Assembly: GCA_964017185.1 (NCBI GenBank)
Contig: OZ024882.1
Span: 36,008,488 to 36,072,487, forward strand
Source of the DNA: Rugalucina vietnamica
Taxonomy: Eukaryota; Mollusca; Bivalvia; Lucinida; Lucinidae
Length of the DNA stretch: 64,000 bases
Reading direction: 5' to 3'
The notes under the pieces were generated by a model that was not told the origin of the DNA, ran no database searches, and was given only the letters and a program-made list of their open reading frames with translations. Position 1 is the first letter of the stretch; each line of letters begins with the position of its first letter. Shown one piece after another: positions 1 through 11,500 of the stretch. The translations under genes were made by a program, and so were the position numbers.

Positions 1-56
1 ATAAAAAAGTGGATTTAAGGGGTATACATTACATGGACATGTTTCTGATGTTTGCA
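1..56 (+). repeat. Right end of a ~260-bp hairpin element, cut by window edge
   Basis: The first bases match the right end of the hairpin-element family seen complete at 21231-21490 and 46351-46617: a stretch derived from 'aaagtgg...aagggggtat' followed by 'acatggacatgttt'. Only the distal part is in the window. It lies just outside the TA-flanked element that starts at 82. Confidence 0.5.
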
Positions 57-250
57 AAAGGGAACTTATAAGACTTACATACGAGGATGGGTCAGAAAGT
101 TCTGTCATAGGTGTTATAACTTTGTTAATTGACATACCTTAATTGAATGGGCTACATTTCTCCTTTATAATGATACCAAAATAATGCACGAAAGAAATGT
201 ATAGTTCGAAATAGACGCCTTGAAAGACACCTGGGGTAAAACCATGGTAC

Positions 251-274
251 GTTTTTTTTTTTTTTTTTTTTTTT
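251..274 (+). repeat. Poly-T tract
   Basis: A run of about 24 T. Other homopolymer runs in the window lie at 14827-14851 (A), 20088-20112 (T), 49445-49467 (T), 37338-37350 (C) and 59820-59832 (G). Confidence 0.9.
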
Positions 275-1157
275 GCGTTTCATGCGTTATGTCTTTATAA
301 CTACCGATCAAAATTCTCCAACTTCATAGTCACTGTAATGAATAATAGTATATTTAGAAAAGCAATCCGTATGCTGACTTTATAATAAAGCGATATATGA
401 CGTCATTAAAATACGTATCCCTAAATAGCATTTCTCGTTCCGCTGAACCATTATGATATACAACTCAAAATTTGATAAGCATCAAGTCTTTATTTTAAAT
501 ACAACACAATGCAAAACACCTCGAGTTTGACCCAAATTTAATGACAATACCCAAGCACCAAAATGTATCATTTGATATTTTTTTAGATAATGCCTTGAAG
601 TTTCTTGCTACAAGAAATTTGAAACAGGAAATGTCCTACCATAGCCCATAGAGTCATCTTTGCATTTTTCTAAAAGTCCTGACATAATGGCATTTTTCTA
701 AAAGTCCACAGGAGCACGAATATTCGTCTTAAAATTGATTTCTGAAGTGCATTCTAACAGATGTGTACAGTGCAGGATAAAAGCATGCTTGTAATGGTCA
801 CGTGGGCCAATTTTCAAAACAACCACTGTTTTTGTCAAAATTCAAATTTCAGAAGAACTGTTCTATGGACTTCGGTAGGACATTTTTTTGTTGCAAATTT
901 CTTTTAGTCGTTAGCTTCTTCAGACATTTTCTAACAAAATGCAAATGAGCATGTCATTCTTGCTATTAGACATTTTTCACTTTTGAACGTAAATGCTGCT
1001 GGCGCTTGCGGTTACGACTTTGTGTGTGATGGGCGACGACTCGTGAGGGCATATTTGACACGAAGGCGAGGGGCGATATGAAGAATTAATTAGTCAAAAC
1101 TACCAACAGTCCACCGGAGGTGTATCAAATGAGACACGCAAAAAACGAAATTGTCCA

Positions 1158-1243
1158 AGACGCCTAGCTGAATAGTTCAGTAGGTAGAGAGTAAGACATA
1201 GAATCGAAAGGTCCTGGGTTCGAGTCCGGGTAGGACAAAAATT
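1158..1243 (+). repeat. tRNA-like sequence in left inverted-repeat arm
   Basis: This contains a B-box-like T-arm (GGTTCGAGTCC) and an upstream A-box-like segment (tagttcagtaggtagagag). The acceptor arms pair poorly and there is no clean cloverleaf, so I read it as a tRNA-derived repeat rather than a working tRNA. An inverted relative sits at 6664-6748 in the other arm of the 82-7578 element. Confidence 0.5.
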
Positions 1244-1611
1244 ATTTTTCCTTTTCTTTGTTTCTTCCTTTTTTCGCACCTGTGACATTTAAGCTTAAAA
1301 ATTAAAAAGAAATAAAAAAAAGGAAAAAAGAAAATAAAATTTTATCTATTGGCAAATGCAAGAATCACAAAATGCAATGCTGCATTTAATACTAAAATCG
1401 TAAGTTTCTGGATTAAACTGTCTAGTGAGAAGGCAGACCGCATGTATAGGTTTTTTTATAGGTCTTGTTGGAAGCCGAGATATTGATCGTCATTAGAAGA
1501 ACGGATCAGCGACCGATCCTAACGTCAACATTTATTTCCTGACTGGCTGGTACAGATAATGTGGATAGGATAAGCTGACCGCCTCTAATGACTAAAAAAA
1601 TACGCAAGCGT

Positions 1612-1850
1612 CCCCCGTGGCCGAGCAGTTCAGAGCGCTGTTTCATAATCTCTTAATCATCTCACCGTTGTGTCTGGTGTGAGTTCGAGACCCACAATGG
1701 CCACATGTGAGACAGGCCAAGTTCTGTTTGCGGGTGTGCCAGGCGGTTTTTCTCGGGGTACTCTCGTTTTCGCCCCACCTACTGTTTGGCGCTTTTCATA
1801 TGAGCTGAAATAATCTTGAAAGGGACGTAAAACTGAATTTTAACAAATAC
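1612..1850 (+). mobile_element. tRNA-derived SINE (Leu-tRNA-like head)
   Basis: The head 'gtggccgagcagttcagagc' followed by 'gtgtgagttcgagacccac' gives A and B boxes of a Leu/Ser-like tRNA with a long variable region. A body typical of molluscan SINEs follows ('acatgtgagacaggccaagt' and onward) with an A/T-rich tail near 1845. A related partial copy lies at about 13430-13560. It has no coding capacity. Confidence 0.6.
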
Positions 1851-1859
1851 ACAAGACAC

Positions 1860-3360
1860 CAAATCAAAAAGTATAGTCACGGTACATGTTCAGATATATG
1901 TGTTTTACGTATTAGATGTAAAACTACAGTTTCACGTGCTATCTCGTGAGCGAACGATGTTTATTTTGTCGATGTCTCGTTTTGAGTCCATTCGACAGTA
2001 GGAAGAGCGATGGGGGCAATACCCTACATGTAGCTACAATATGCCTAGCCACACAACTGTTTTTGTTAATTGTAGACTTTCAACAGTATTTCTGCCATAT
2101 CGAGTGCGATGGTTACGATCGGTAGAAAATTAATTTGGCAAGACATAAGCTTTCGTTCTGATCCTCATTTATTCTGTGTGATAGTATGCGTGTTGTTTCA
2201 CCTGGTTGAATTCAAATAAATAAATTAAAATCAAACTAACACAATTATATTATTTTCATGAGTTTCTAAAGTGTTTCCGTAGAGGACGCATAGTGTTTCA
2301 GTCGCCCCATAGTTTACTTTTGATGTTCGCCATTTTCACATACACGTAGAAGCAATTTTGGACACTACACATTCTGTCAAAGTGCACAAATTATTCATTT
2401 GTTTCACAAATAATGGTGTATACAGTCTTCACATTGACACGTGTTTTCTTAAGATTATTGCCTCGTGCATTGTCCCTTTTAACAGAATGGACGCTGGTCT
2501 TGTTTGGAAAGAGCTAGTAATTTTGTTTTTATGCCTGTTGTTAAATTGCTTGTGATGTGTTGCACCGCCATGTCTCTCCCGCCTGGTGTCTATGTTAGGA
2601 TGGAAAATTTAATTGTATAGATTCTTGGTCATTCTATTGTTATTTGATTACAGATAAGGGTCTCATTGTGCTCATTTCTGATCATAATGATGCGTTTTTA
2701 TACAATTTTCGGCCCGTTCAAGATTATTTTAGTTCATATGAGACGGGTAAATCAGTAACAGGAGGAAAAGAGGAGAACCCTGAGAAAACGAACTTGCACA
2801 CCCACAAGTAGAACTTGGTTTTGTGTCACCCTTGATTGTAAGACTGATCAATTGGGCAGCAACCTAAGGCGAAGAGTTCATTGTCTTGGTGTTGGTAGTT
2901 GCCAAAGCGATATTGCTGCGCTGAAGGTTGTTTTAATCCATTTTATCACATGTTGTGTGATGTTGCATCAATCTTTGTTGTAAGGACTTTGATTGTATCG
3001 CAAGCATATACAATGGTGCTGACACTGATAGACAATGCCCGAATACACATATTCATGTACAGTATACCACGCAGACATTTCACGTGTCCATTTACCGACC
3101 TTTTATACAAACGTACCGCCATTCATGATTCTAATATATATACATGTAACAGGGGAAATTTAATTGTGTTGTGTTTGGCTATTGAAATTTTGTCCTAGGG
3201 CCCATCGACAAAACAAAGATCATATCAAGCCGGATCAGTTATCAAACCACATTGCAGCTTGGAAAGCCGAACGCAGTTGGTGTTAAGGGCATGCGTTCTT
3301 TTGTCCTTTTTTAACATTTAAAAGTACGATTTCTATCATGATAAAGTTTATACTGAACCT
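1860..3360. other. No gene recognised
   Basis: AT-rich sequence inside the 82-7578 element. Short open frames at 2358-2555 and 2899-3198 have no recognisable domain, no splice context and low-complexity composition, and I do not treat them as genes. Confidence 0.6.
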
Positions 3361-3363
3361 ATT

Positions 3364-3540
3364 AAGCAAGCCTCTATGGTGCAGAGGTTATTTCACGTGC
3401 CTTATAAACCAGAGATGGCAGGTTTGATCCGGGTCTTCTTGAGTCTGTCGGATGAGACTATAAACTAAGGTCTCGTTTCCATATGACCTTTGCTGTTGGA
3501 TTAACGCTCAAATCAACAAACCGATTCAATTTATTATTTA
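3364..3540 (+). mobile_element. tRNA-derived SINE, same family as the one at 52957
   Basis: The head 'gcctctatggtgcagaggtt' and the body 'gtcggatgagactataaact' and 'tccatatgacctt' match, with divergence, the SINE at 52957-53105. The B-box region (ggcaggtttgatccgggt) is degenerate, so this is an old copy. Confidence 0.65.
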
Positions 3541-3871
3541 TTTAAATTCAGATTGAGTAAGAAGCTTATGTGCTTATATGCTTGCCCGATTCCGGACGCA
3601 AAGATGGGTCCGAATGAGTAAGGCTGAGAAGGATCAAATGTTGTAGATCTGCCGTCAGCATGTGTAATACATGTGCACTAAAACGGTACCATATATCATG
3701 ACGATATCATTACAAAACCTTATCAAGCAAAATACAGTGTTTTTTCTTTTTTTAAGTTGAAAAAAAAAAAATGAAAATTTTAAATTCAACAGTTTTGATA
3801 TTTTCTTATTTGTTCAAAACATAGATTGTGGATACAAGATAGAACGAATACTCACAATCTATGTTTTCAGA

Positions 3872-4656
3872 AGCATAGACAACCTAAGTTGACCTTGTCT
3901 TATAATAGGTTAATGTAATCCCAGGGTCATATATAGACTTTGTAGATGCTTCATGCCAAGTTTCAAAATCATAGGCCTTTTGGTTATTTTAAAGGTTTTT
4001 CAATTTATAGCCATGGCGGCCATTTTGGTCAAGTTACCTTGACCATTAATACAAACTTTCGTTCCCCTTCCACGAAGTTTGGCTTTGATCGGCCATGCGG
4101 TTGCAGAGAAGATGTTTAAATATTATAGTCATATACATGTATATATCCCCCCAGGCAGGAGCTGACAACCACCCGGGTCTTAATGTTTTCATAAAAATAA
4201 ATCTGCCCATTTGTATTATCATAGCAAGTTTCCACCCATTTAATTACATTTAACTAATTTCCCCATTTAAATGCATGGGCGACCTACATGTAAGTTGATC
4301 TTACCGTAAAATAGGTCAAGGTCATCCCAGCGAAATGATTTATACAAACTTTGTAGTGCTTTTAATATTGTTTGATGCTTCATGCCAAGTTACAAAATCA
4401 TAGGCCTTCTGGTTCTGGAGAAGAAACATTTTAACGGTTTTTGCTATTCATAGCCAAGGCGGCCATCTTGGTCATGTGACCTGGTCCATTTATGCAAATT
4501 TCGTTCCCCCTTCCTAAGAATGCTCCGCAAACAGTTTTAACTTTGATTGGCCAAGCTGTTTCAGAGAACAAGATCATGGTAATTGTTGACAGACGACGAC
4601 GGACGGACGACGGGGCATGGCCATCCTATAAGCTCACTGGGCTCATGTGAGCTAAA
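3872..4656 (+). mobile_element. Pearl/HINE-like element, 5' truncated
   Basis: It contains two diverged core repeats ('ggcggccat.ttggtca.gt.ac', at about 4015 and 4460). A short ACGG-type microsatellite (gacgacgacggacggacgac) follows near 4590. It ends in a small hairpin around 'agctcactgggctcatgtgagct'. The same order of core repeats, ACGG tract and terminal hairpin is seen at 47253-48788. It resembles the pearl elements described in bivalves; the assignment is by architecture only. Confidence 0.6.
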
Positions 4657-5429
4657 ACTAGATATACCCCTGCATACTCAAGTTTTGCTTTATAAAAGCG
4701 TTGTTCAATGGGGTAAACATGTCACGGACATGTTATCCTGATGAGGATAACAGACCATGCTCGATATTACTTAAAATGTGTCAAAACGTTGTAAGGCGTA
4801 GAATAAAAAAAAACTGCACATAAAATTAAAGATCAACTAAATGTTTCAAATCGTAAATCTTGCCATGTTTACATGTAAAAGGAATTCTGTGTGTTCACGA
4901 AAAACATGTGAAATGTAGCAATACAGAACCAATGTACGTATATACATGCACCAGTATGTTGAAAGTCACATGGCGATAACAAATAGTTGATAGTTGTTTT
5001 CCCACCAACAGTTATCGTCATATGCAGACGGGATCTCGGTTTATAGTGTCACCATAAAGCCATGGGCAGCTCAGAATTGAACAAGCGATCCCTAGTTATA
5101 CACACGAGTGTCAAAAAATAGTATTCTGCACTGGAAGCTGTTTTATTCGCGCCAAGCATTTGTAAGGACGCGTAATGTATCTTTAATGGCAATCATGACA
5201 GTTGATGATGCGATTTTGTAAACATGTCGTGTCAAAGGCCACTTCTGGTTCATTGTTCAATTAGAATCAGACAGTTAAACGGGAAGACAACAATAATCAT
5301 TGTTACCATTGCATATGATAACATTGTTTACGATTTATATGTTTAATTGCTGTCTGGATTTCTTTATTTTTGCATTTTACCAATGCATATAGGTTTTAAG
5401 TTTTTATTTATTTTATTTTTTTTTGTTTT

Positions 5430-5606
5430 CTCCCAGTCAACATTTTTTTCAGTCATGTCGGGACGGAGCCAACGCTTCCTGGGTTTAACCAGTTAGTAAG
5501 GAGTTAATGTGTCTTGCTCAAGGACACAACACGGCTGGCGCCTGTGGGGATCGAACCCAGGACCTCTCAGGAGTCAGACGCCCTACCACTACGCCACCGC
5601 GCTCCC
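5430..5606 (-). mobile_element. tRNA-derived SINE
   Basis: On the minus strand the head 'gggagcgcggtggcgtagtg' is followed by 'gagaggtcctgggttcgatc', which supply A and B boxes. The body contains 'gtgtccttgagcaagacaca'. A related minus-strand copy is at 46775-46930. The upstream T-rich stretch (5400-5440) is its tail in that orientation. Confidence 0.65.
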
Positions 5607-5721
5607 TAATAATTTTGTACCAGTCTTATATCAACTACATGTACGTATTTATTCTCGACATGTGATTTTAAGAAGCGACTGACTGAACCACTGCGACATG
5701 AAGTCATCTACGGAACTTGCG

Positions 5722-5730
5722 TGCGTGCGC

Positions 5731-5761
<31 letters not shown>

Positions 5762-5769
5762 TGTGTGTG
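5722..5769 (+). repeat. Compound (CG)n(TG)n microsatellite
   Basis: About 12 alternating CG steps run directly into about 12 TG steps. Alternating purine-pyrimidine tracts of this type can adopt Z-DNA. Confidence 0.9.
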
Positions 5770-6600
5770 CTCGCATAAAGAATATTGTCGTCCTGTTTTA
5801 GGGTAAGCAAGATACGTTATGAAAAAACGAACTGTATGTTTCTCAGTCTATAAACATTCATTTTCTTGAAAATGATACTGTTTTAGTTTGAAGTTTAATT
5901 ATACTCGTATTTATTTGAATTCACCCAGATAAACATCACGCATAGTTCAAGAGAATAAAGGAGGATCAGAAAGAAAGCCTTTGACTTGGAAAAAACATCC
6001 CAAAAATCGTAATTATCGCATTCAAAATGCTGAAATACTGTGGAAGGTCTACAAAACCTCAACTTATTTCTATGTCTATGCAAAATGTAGCTAGGATATC
6101 GCACTTATGACTTGCAGATGATTGTCTAATGGACTCAAAACGAAACATCAACCGTATAAATAACATCAAGATTTCGAGTATCTGTTTGAAGTACATGTAT
6201 AAACATGCCAAAATAAATTATGTTCTCTCACGAGACAGCACGTGGAACTGTAGGTCTTACACCTAATAAATATACATATATCTTTACATGTACACTATAC
6301 AGTGTACTGTTTGAGTTAGTGCCTACGTCCGCGGAAAACATTTTTAAGTCGTTCAGGGTGGCTATCCTTATCCTAGCCACATTATGCCTGTACAAGCCTT
6401 CAGTATATTCATATTTTCATGTCTCCCAGAAAGAAATATTGACGCGAGGATAGATCAGCTCTTATACCAAAAATACGATCGAGCTCCCAATACATACATG
6501 TGGGCTGCCGTCTCAAACTTCAATTCCCTTACGATTTAAGAATTTAATGTAGTAGGGCATTCATGATTCTTGCATTTGCCAAAAATATAATCAGCTGATA
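5770..6600. other. No gene recognised
   Basis: Short frames at 5895-6104 (minus) and 6220-6453 (plus) show no domain and no splice context. I see no repeat family here beyond its position inside the 82-7578 element. Confidence 0.5.
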
Positions 6601-6663
6601 ATATATGTTTTATTTCAAAAGCTTTTTTGTCACAAGAGAGACAAATAAAGAAAAGAAAAAAGT

Positions 6664-6748
6664 GATGCGTTTCTGGACTCGAACCCAGCACCTTTCGCTT
6701 TCAATTCCAAGCACGCTAGCTACTGAGCTACAGAGCTAGACGTCCTAC
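6664..6748 (-). repeat. tRNA-like sequence in right inverted-repeat arm
   Basis: The minus strand reads a D-arm-like 'tgtagctcagtagctagcg' and a T-arm 'gctgggttcgagtccaga'. It is the inverted partner of 1158-1243. It is closer to a true tRNA than its partner but lacks a convincing acceptor stem, so I regard it as a tRNA-derived repeat. Confidence 0.5.
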
Positions 6749-7578
6749 GCTATAGCATTTATTGCATGTCTTATTTAATTCGTCTTCGTCGGGCTATTGG
6801 TAGTTTTGACTAAGTAATTCTTCATATCGTCCCTCGTCTTCGTCTCAAATATGCCCTCACGAGTCGTTCCCCATCACACGGAAAGTCATAACCGCAAGCG
6901 CCAGCAGCAGTTACGTTCAAAAGTGAAAAATGTCTAATTAGGGATTGTCATTAAAAGGTCAAACACGTATTTTACACTATGCTGTATGGAAAATGATACT
7001 TTGATGCTTATCAAATTTTGAGTAGTAAATGGTTGTTTTGTATGAGTTTACTATAGTGCACGATAGGATTACGAGTTTACGATAGAGCACACCAGGATGA
7101 AACAATAAAATGGTCAAATTCATTTTAAGCTTCCTGGTCTACGTGTAGATGTCAGTAAATGTCCTTTGAATTTAAACTGTAATTTAAATGTACATGTAAT
7201 AATTATTTATTTATTATTTGAGACTGTATGTGCAACAATGATTCATTTTGCAATAACAATTAAATTCAGTTGAATTATTTCGATTCTTGCATGATTTATT
7301 CATCTATGTTTGAAAAATACATGAAATATACGGCATTGATTATATTTTTTCGAAGTGTTTTTTCTATTAAGTATTTCATACTTTTCTTTAAACTATGCCA
7401 GTGTGAGAGAGTCACGTCTTTTATAGTGATGTACGAGCGTATTTGATTTCAATAACGAAGAGCCACACAAATTTTAACCAGAAAAAAATGGTCTTTCAGA
7501 TATGGTTCTTTAAAAATAATTTTCAATGTAAGTTATTGAGAAATAAAGGGAGTGACAGAACTTTTTGACCGATCCTCG

Positions 7579-7980
7579 TATGTTGTGTTTTATTCTATTT
7601 TTTGTATTATAGTTAGGCCTCCCTGTCATCAGTTTATCAGTCATGTCAGGACGGATCACTAGCTATGTAGAGACAAAGGCAATGTAGACACAGACAGTTT
7701 AAGAAATAGATCAGCTCTAGCAGTGAATTGTTGAGTAATATATCACTGTTTGGAGGTCAGTTGTAAAGCAGAGCAAATTTGCGTACAACTGACCGACAGT
7801 GTTATTACCTAATTACATCAAAAATTGTATAGAATGGCTATTTGTTATTTTCAATTATTACCTAATTACATAAAAAAAATTGTATAAAAATGGCTATTTG
7901 TTATTTTCATCTATTCCAGTTACTATTGTTAATACTTTGAAACAGAACCAGGCAATAGAAAACTAGAAGGACTTTTCAGA
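7579..7980. other. Spacer with a short direct duplication
   Basis: No gene. At about 7805-7910 a ~58-bp segment starting 'attacctaattacat' and ending 'ggctatttgttattttca' is present twice in tandem with small indels. Confidence 0.7.
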
Positions 7981-7984
7981 GGAA

Positions 7985-8672
7985 AACATATGTCCCTCCT
8001 CTCTGCCCCAACCCACTTTTAATTTTGTAAATTTTTACATGTAACCCTGAAAAATATATACCGACAGACATTTTAAATTAAAACCAAAATATACCAACAG
8101 ACATTTTAAAATATCACATGTTTCAGCTTTCCATATTTATAAAAATTGAAGTTTCACAAAATTTACCCATCTACAATCCCAAACCAATCCTTGCCGGTAT
8201 CAACTAAGATGCAAAGTTTGAAGAAAATCGGTAAAAAAAACTACTCAAGTTAGAGAGAGGAAACGAACAAAATGCAATTTTCCACCTCAATCAAGGGCCA
8301 TAACTCTAAGGTCGTTTGACGAAATTTACCCATCTACAATCCCAAACCACTCCTTGCCGGTATCAACTAATATGCAAAGTTTGAAGAAAATCGGTCAAAA
8401 ACTAATCAAGTTAGAGAGCAGAAACGAATGGAGACACCTGGATTTTCAAACAGTTAATTGACCTTTGTGACCTTGAAAATTAGGTCAATGTCACCGAAAT
8501 CTAATCACTCCATTCGGCTGTCCCAATGAAGTTTCTGTGCCAGTTTGGTTTGGTATAAATCCATCCAGTGGTTCAGGAGATATCGTGCAGACAAAAAGCT
8601 ACGCCGCCAACGCCGGCGGGATCCACACCAAAACAATATGTCCCCCACCACTTCGGAGGTGGGGACATAATT
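7985..8672 (+). mobile_element. Pearl-like element with two ~165-bp core repeats
   Basis: The left end 'acatatgtccctcc' and right end 'ggaggtggggacataatt' are inverted relative to each other. The core unit ('aaatttacccatctacaatc' through 'cgaa') occurs twice, near 8158 and 8321. The right terminus forms the hairpin 'tgtcccccaccacttcggag'. A relative with 'tatgccccc...gggggcata' ends is at 36808-38795. Confidence 0.6.
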
Positions 8673-9150
8673 CTATTGCCTGGCCAGTGATCAGTCTATT
8701 GCCTGGTCATGTGATATGCCATATGACTGCAATGTAACAAGGTAACAAAATGAAATTTTACCAGGCAATAGAAAATTCTGTTGCCTGGTCACATGATAAG
8801 TCGCATGACTATAGATGTAATTAGGTAATAGAACAGTTATTTCAAGCTTAAACAGGCAATAGTGCAAAACATTTTCCCCTCAGTAAAGGTACCGACTTTC
8901 GCTTCCAGTTGCACAGAGCGTGGTGGTATAGCGGTATGCCTGATTTTTCTTTGACGAAGATTATTTGTCACAGAAACTTTGGCAATGAGTTCCCGTTTAC
9001 ACACAGCAAAGATTACTGTGTTAACTGAGGTCACTTACTGAGGAAAAGCTGCACACTCGGCTTACTAGAGAGTGAGATTACGTACATGTACCTGTAAAAT
9101 TGCTTTAAGCCTCCCAGTAATTTATATTTCTGACCTTTCCAATGTAATAT
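8673..9150. other. No gene; small repeats only
   Basis: Repeated 'ttgcctggtca' and 'caggcaatag' words occur between 8656 and 8860. No coding region is supported; the open frames at 8837-9234 on the minus strand run into the MITE at 9151. Confidence 0.5.
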
Positions 9151-9384
9151 GAGCCGCATAATGAGAGAACCGGATTTTGCATATGCGAAAACAAAGGCGT
9201 ATATCAGCTGTGCAGTAACTGCATAGCTGATCAAGGCCTTTGTTTTCGCAGTATTTATAGTTCATTTCCTATTCTACTTATAGCCAATATTTCAAGCCTC
9301 TAGCCTGCTTCTGTGACTGTGCACACCGATTTGTGTCGCACCTGGTCGGAATCCCAAATTGTTGGTTTTCTCATGCAGTGGCTC
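9151..9384 (+). mobile_element. MITE, 'gagccgc' family
   Basis: It starts 'gagccgcataatgag' and ends 'ctcatgcagtggctc', imperfect terminal inverted repeats. The centre carries the inverted pair 'gcgtatatcagctgtgcagt' and 'actgcatagctgatcaagg'. This family is scattered through the window: 11352, 15493, 19728, 29602, 30386, 30658, 46943 and 49621, plus fragments at 34990-35110, 35455-35645, 51880-51945, 55891-55956 and 62530-62580. Confidence 0.8.
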
Positions 9385-9885
9385 ATGTCTATTGTAGTTC
9401 TCATTGTTCAATGTTGTGGTGTTGAATTTTGCACTGTTTGCAGTTTATATGTGTTTACATATAATTTAGTTAGCTCACGCATCTTACAATATGTTTTCTT
9501 TGTGTTTCATAGTACATGTACCTGATTGTCAATTTAGTTTTTTCCCGCCTTGGTTTTCCGTGTTGGAATTTCTTAATAATTGTGCCATTTCCTGATCATT
9601 GCATGTTGTTAATAACACCTGCAAAATTTAGAAATGAATTGACAACTCCTCTGTTTCTGAACAATACTCACTGGCCAGAAAAAGAACAATTGGAGGAAAT
9701 TGTTGATATATTTTGTTAAGTATGAGGATAAAAAATCACTCTATAAAACTTCCAGATCTTGTGATGCTTTATGCCTAATTTGATTACATAATATGCGAAG
9801 CCAAATTTTCACAAAAAGTAGCCGAAATTCGAGTTTCAAAGATTCCCAAAGGAACCTTGGTCATGTGGTTTGTAATTTATTTTTT

Positions 9886-10830
9886 ATCCCACCTGCTTAT
9901 AGCAGGTTGCGAGACAGGAGTCCAAATTTTTGTCTGTTCGTCCGTCTGTATATCCATCCGTGCGTCAATCCATCCATCACGTCGGTGTTTGGTTTGCCCT
10001 GCTCAATCCACTGACTTTGTAAATTTCTCTTCACCTGTGGTAGCTGTGATTGTAAAACCTTGCATAGGTATTGTCCTTGACATACCCATCAATCGACCCA
10101 GCGCCCTTGATATATATTTCATGGTCCAGTGACTGTAAAGTTTTACATCGAAGTTAGGTTTTCCCTGAACCTGTTGTGAAACCTTGAATAGTTATTGTCC
10201 GTGACTTGCCCATCAATCATGCACCTTGACCCGGTGCCTTGACATATTTCACGGTCCAGTGACTGTAAATTTTTACATCAAAGTTAGGTTTTCTCTGCAC
10301 CTGTTATAGCTGTGATAGTGAAACCTTGCATAGTTATTGCCCTTGACATACCCTCCAAGCACGCACCTTGACCCAGTGCCCTTGATCTATATTTCATGGT
10401 CCATTGACTTTCTGAATGTTCACGCCGAAGTAGGGTTTTCTCTTCACCTGTGATAGCTAGGAGTGTGAAACCTTGCAAAGTCACTGTCCTCGACCTACTC
10501 TTCAAACATACCTTGATCAGGTGTCCTTGGCCTATATTTCATGGTCCATTGACATTGTAAGTTTTATGTAGACGTTAGGTTATTCCACCTGTGATAGCTG
10601 TGAGTGTCATACTTTGCCCTTGACATACCCTTTAAGCATGCACATTGACCTGATGCCCTTGACCCATAGTTCATGTTCTGTCGACTTTGTAAATTTTTAA
10701 ACAGAAGTTAGGTTTTCTCTGCACCTGTGAGAGCTATGTGTGTGAAACCTTGCAAGTAGTAACTGTCCTTGACATTCCCTCCAAGCATGCATCTTGACCT
10801 ATTTTTCATGCTTTACTAATATTGCCTGAT
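9886..10830 (+). repeat. Diverged tandem repeats, ~130-147 bp period
   Basis: About six units carry 'aggttttctctgcacctgt' near 10157, 10287, 10434, 10581 and 10711, alternating with 'ccttgacataccc' and 'atttcatggtcca'. The left boundary has a small palindrome (cacctgcttatagcaggt). This is consistent with the core of a pearl-like element. The open frames here follow the repeat and are not genes. Confidence 0.7.
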
Positions 10831-10861
10831 GCAGGTGCGATATCGATCTCCGTGGCATTCT

Positions 10862-11275
10862 TGTGTTTATAATTTATGAAAGTATAAAATTGAAAATTTG
10901 GTGTCTTTATGGGCACAATTTACAAAGGTACATCCCGATTTCCATTCAATGTACATTTTAGAATTTTACAGTACAGTGGTTGTTACAATTCAAAACTAAA
11001 CACGTAAGTGTTATTTTGCAAGAACAATACTTTTACACCAGTATATTTGCACAAAGAAACCTTGCTAGTGGATTGCATGTCTTAAAACAATGGCTTTGTA
11101 TCCTGCCGAAGTGAGGGTTGGCATTTCATACAGTTTAAATTGTAACAACGTCACCATAAAATTCTAAAATGCACAGTGAATGAACATTGGGGTGTAACTT
11201 TGAAAATAGTGCCCATAAAGACGCCAAATTTTCAGCCTTAGTACAAATATAGTCATTCTTTCATAAATCATAAAC
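10862..11275. repeat. Inverted repeat, ~145-bp arms
   Basis: The left arm 10862-11010 contains 'ggtgtctttatgggcac' and 'attttagaattttac'. The right arm 11128-11275 contains the inverted 'gtgcccataaagacgcc' and 'aaaattctaaaatg'. The spacer is about 115 bp. Confidence 0.7.
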
Positions 11276-11351
11276 AAAATTACAAACAGTTTACCATGGG
11301 TCCTTACTTGTATATCAGATTCTTTTTTGTGAAAAAAAGGGCTTCATATAT

Positions 11352-11500
11352 GAGCCACAATGCGAAGTCAGACAAACACTGGCCTGTACAGTCACAGTAG
11401 CAGGCTAGAAGCTTGGAATATCGGATATAAGTAGTAGAGGGATTGTACCATGCAAGTAGCGAAAACAAAGGCAGAAATCCGTTTTCTCGTGACGAGGCTC
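11352..11500 (-). mobile_element. MITE, 'gagccgc' family, short copy
   Basis: It contains 'ggcctgtacagtcacagtag', 'aggctagaagcttgg' and 'gcgaaaacaaaggc', with terminal 'tgagccacaatgcga' and 'cgtgacgaggctca'. The central palindrome is deleted. Confidence 0.7.

Larger units (their letters stand above)
82..7578. mobile_element. Long-inverted-repeat element with mariner-like termini and TA target site
   Basis: The left end reads TA-CGAGGATGGGTCAGAAAGTT and the right end is its inverted counterpart, CGAGGATCGGTCAAAAAGTT on the minus strand, again next to TA. TA duplications with 'CGAGG...AAAAAGTTCT' ends are typical of Tc1/mariner-type transposons (established knowledge). The inverted similarity continues inward in blocks: 'atttgataagcatcaa' near 470 against 7005-7020, and 955-1100 against 6770-6955. 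No transposase reading frame is visible between the arms, so it is non-autonomous or gutted. It carries later insertions (SINEs at 1612, 3364 and 5430, and a pearl-like element at 3872). Superfamily placement is inference from ends and target site only. Confidence 0.6.

Noticed and set aside
6664..6748. A functional tRNA gene on the minus strand
   Set aside because: T-arm and D-arm are present, but there is no convincing acceptor stem, and the partner in the other arm is decayed.
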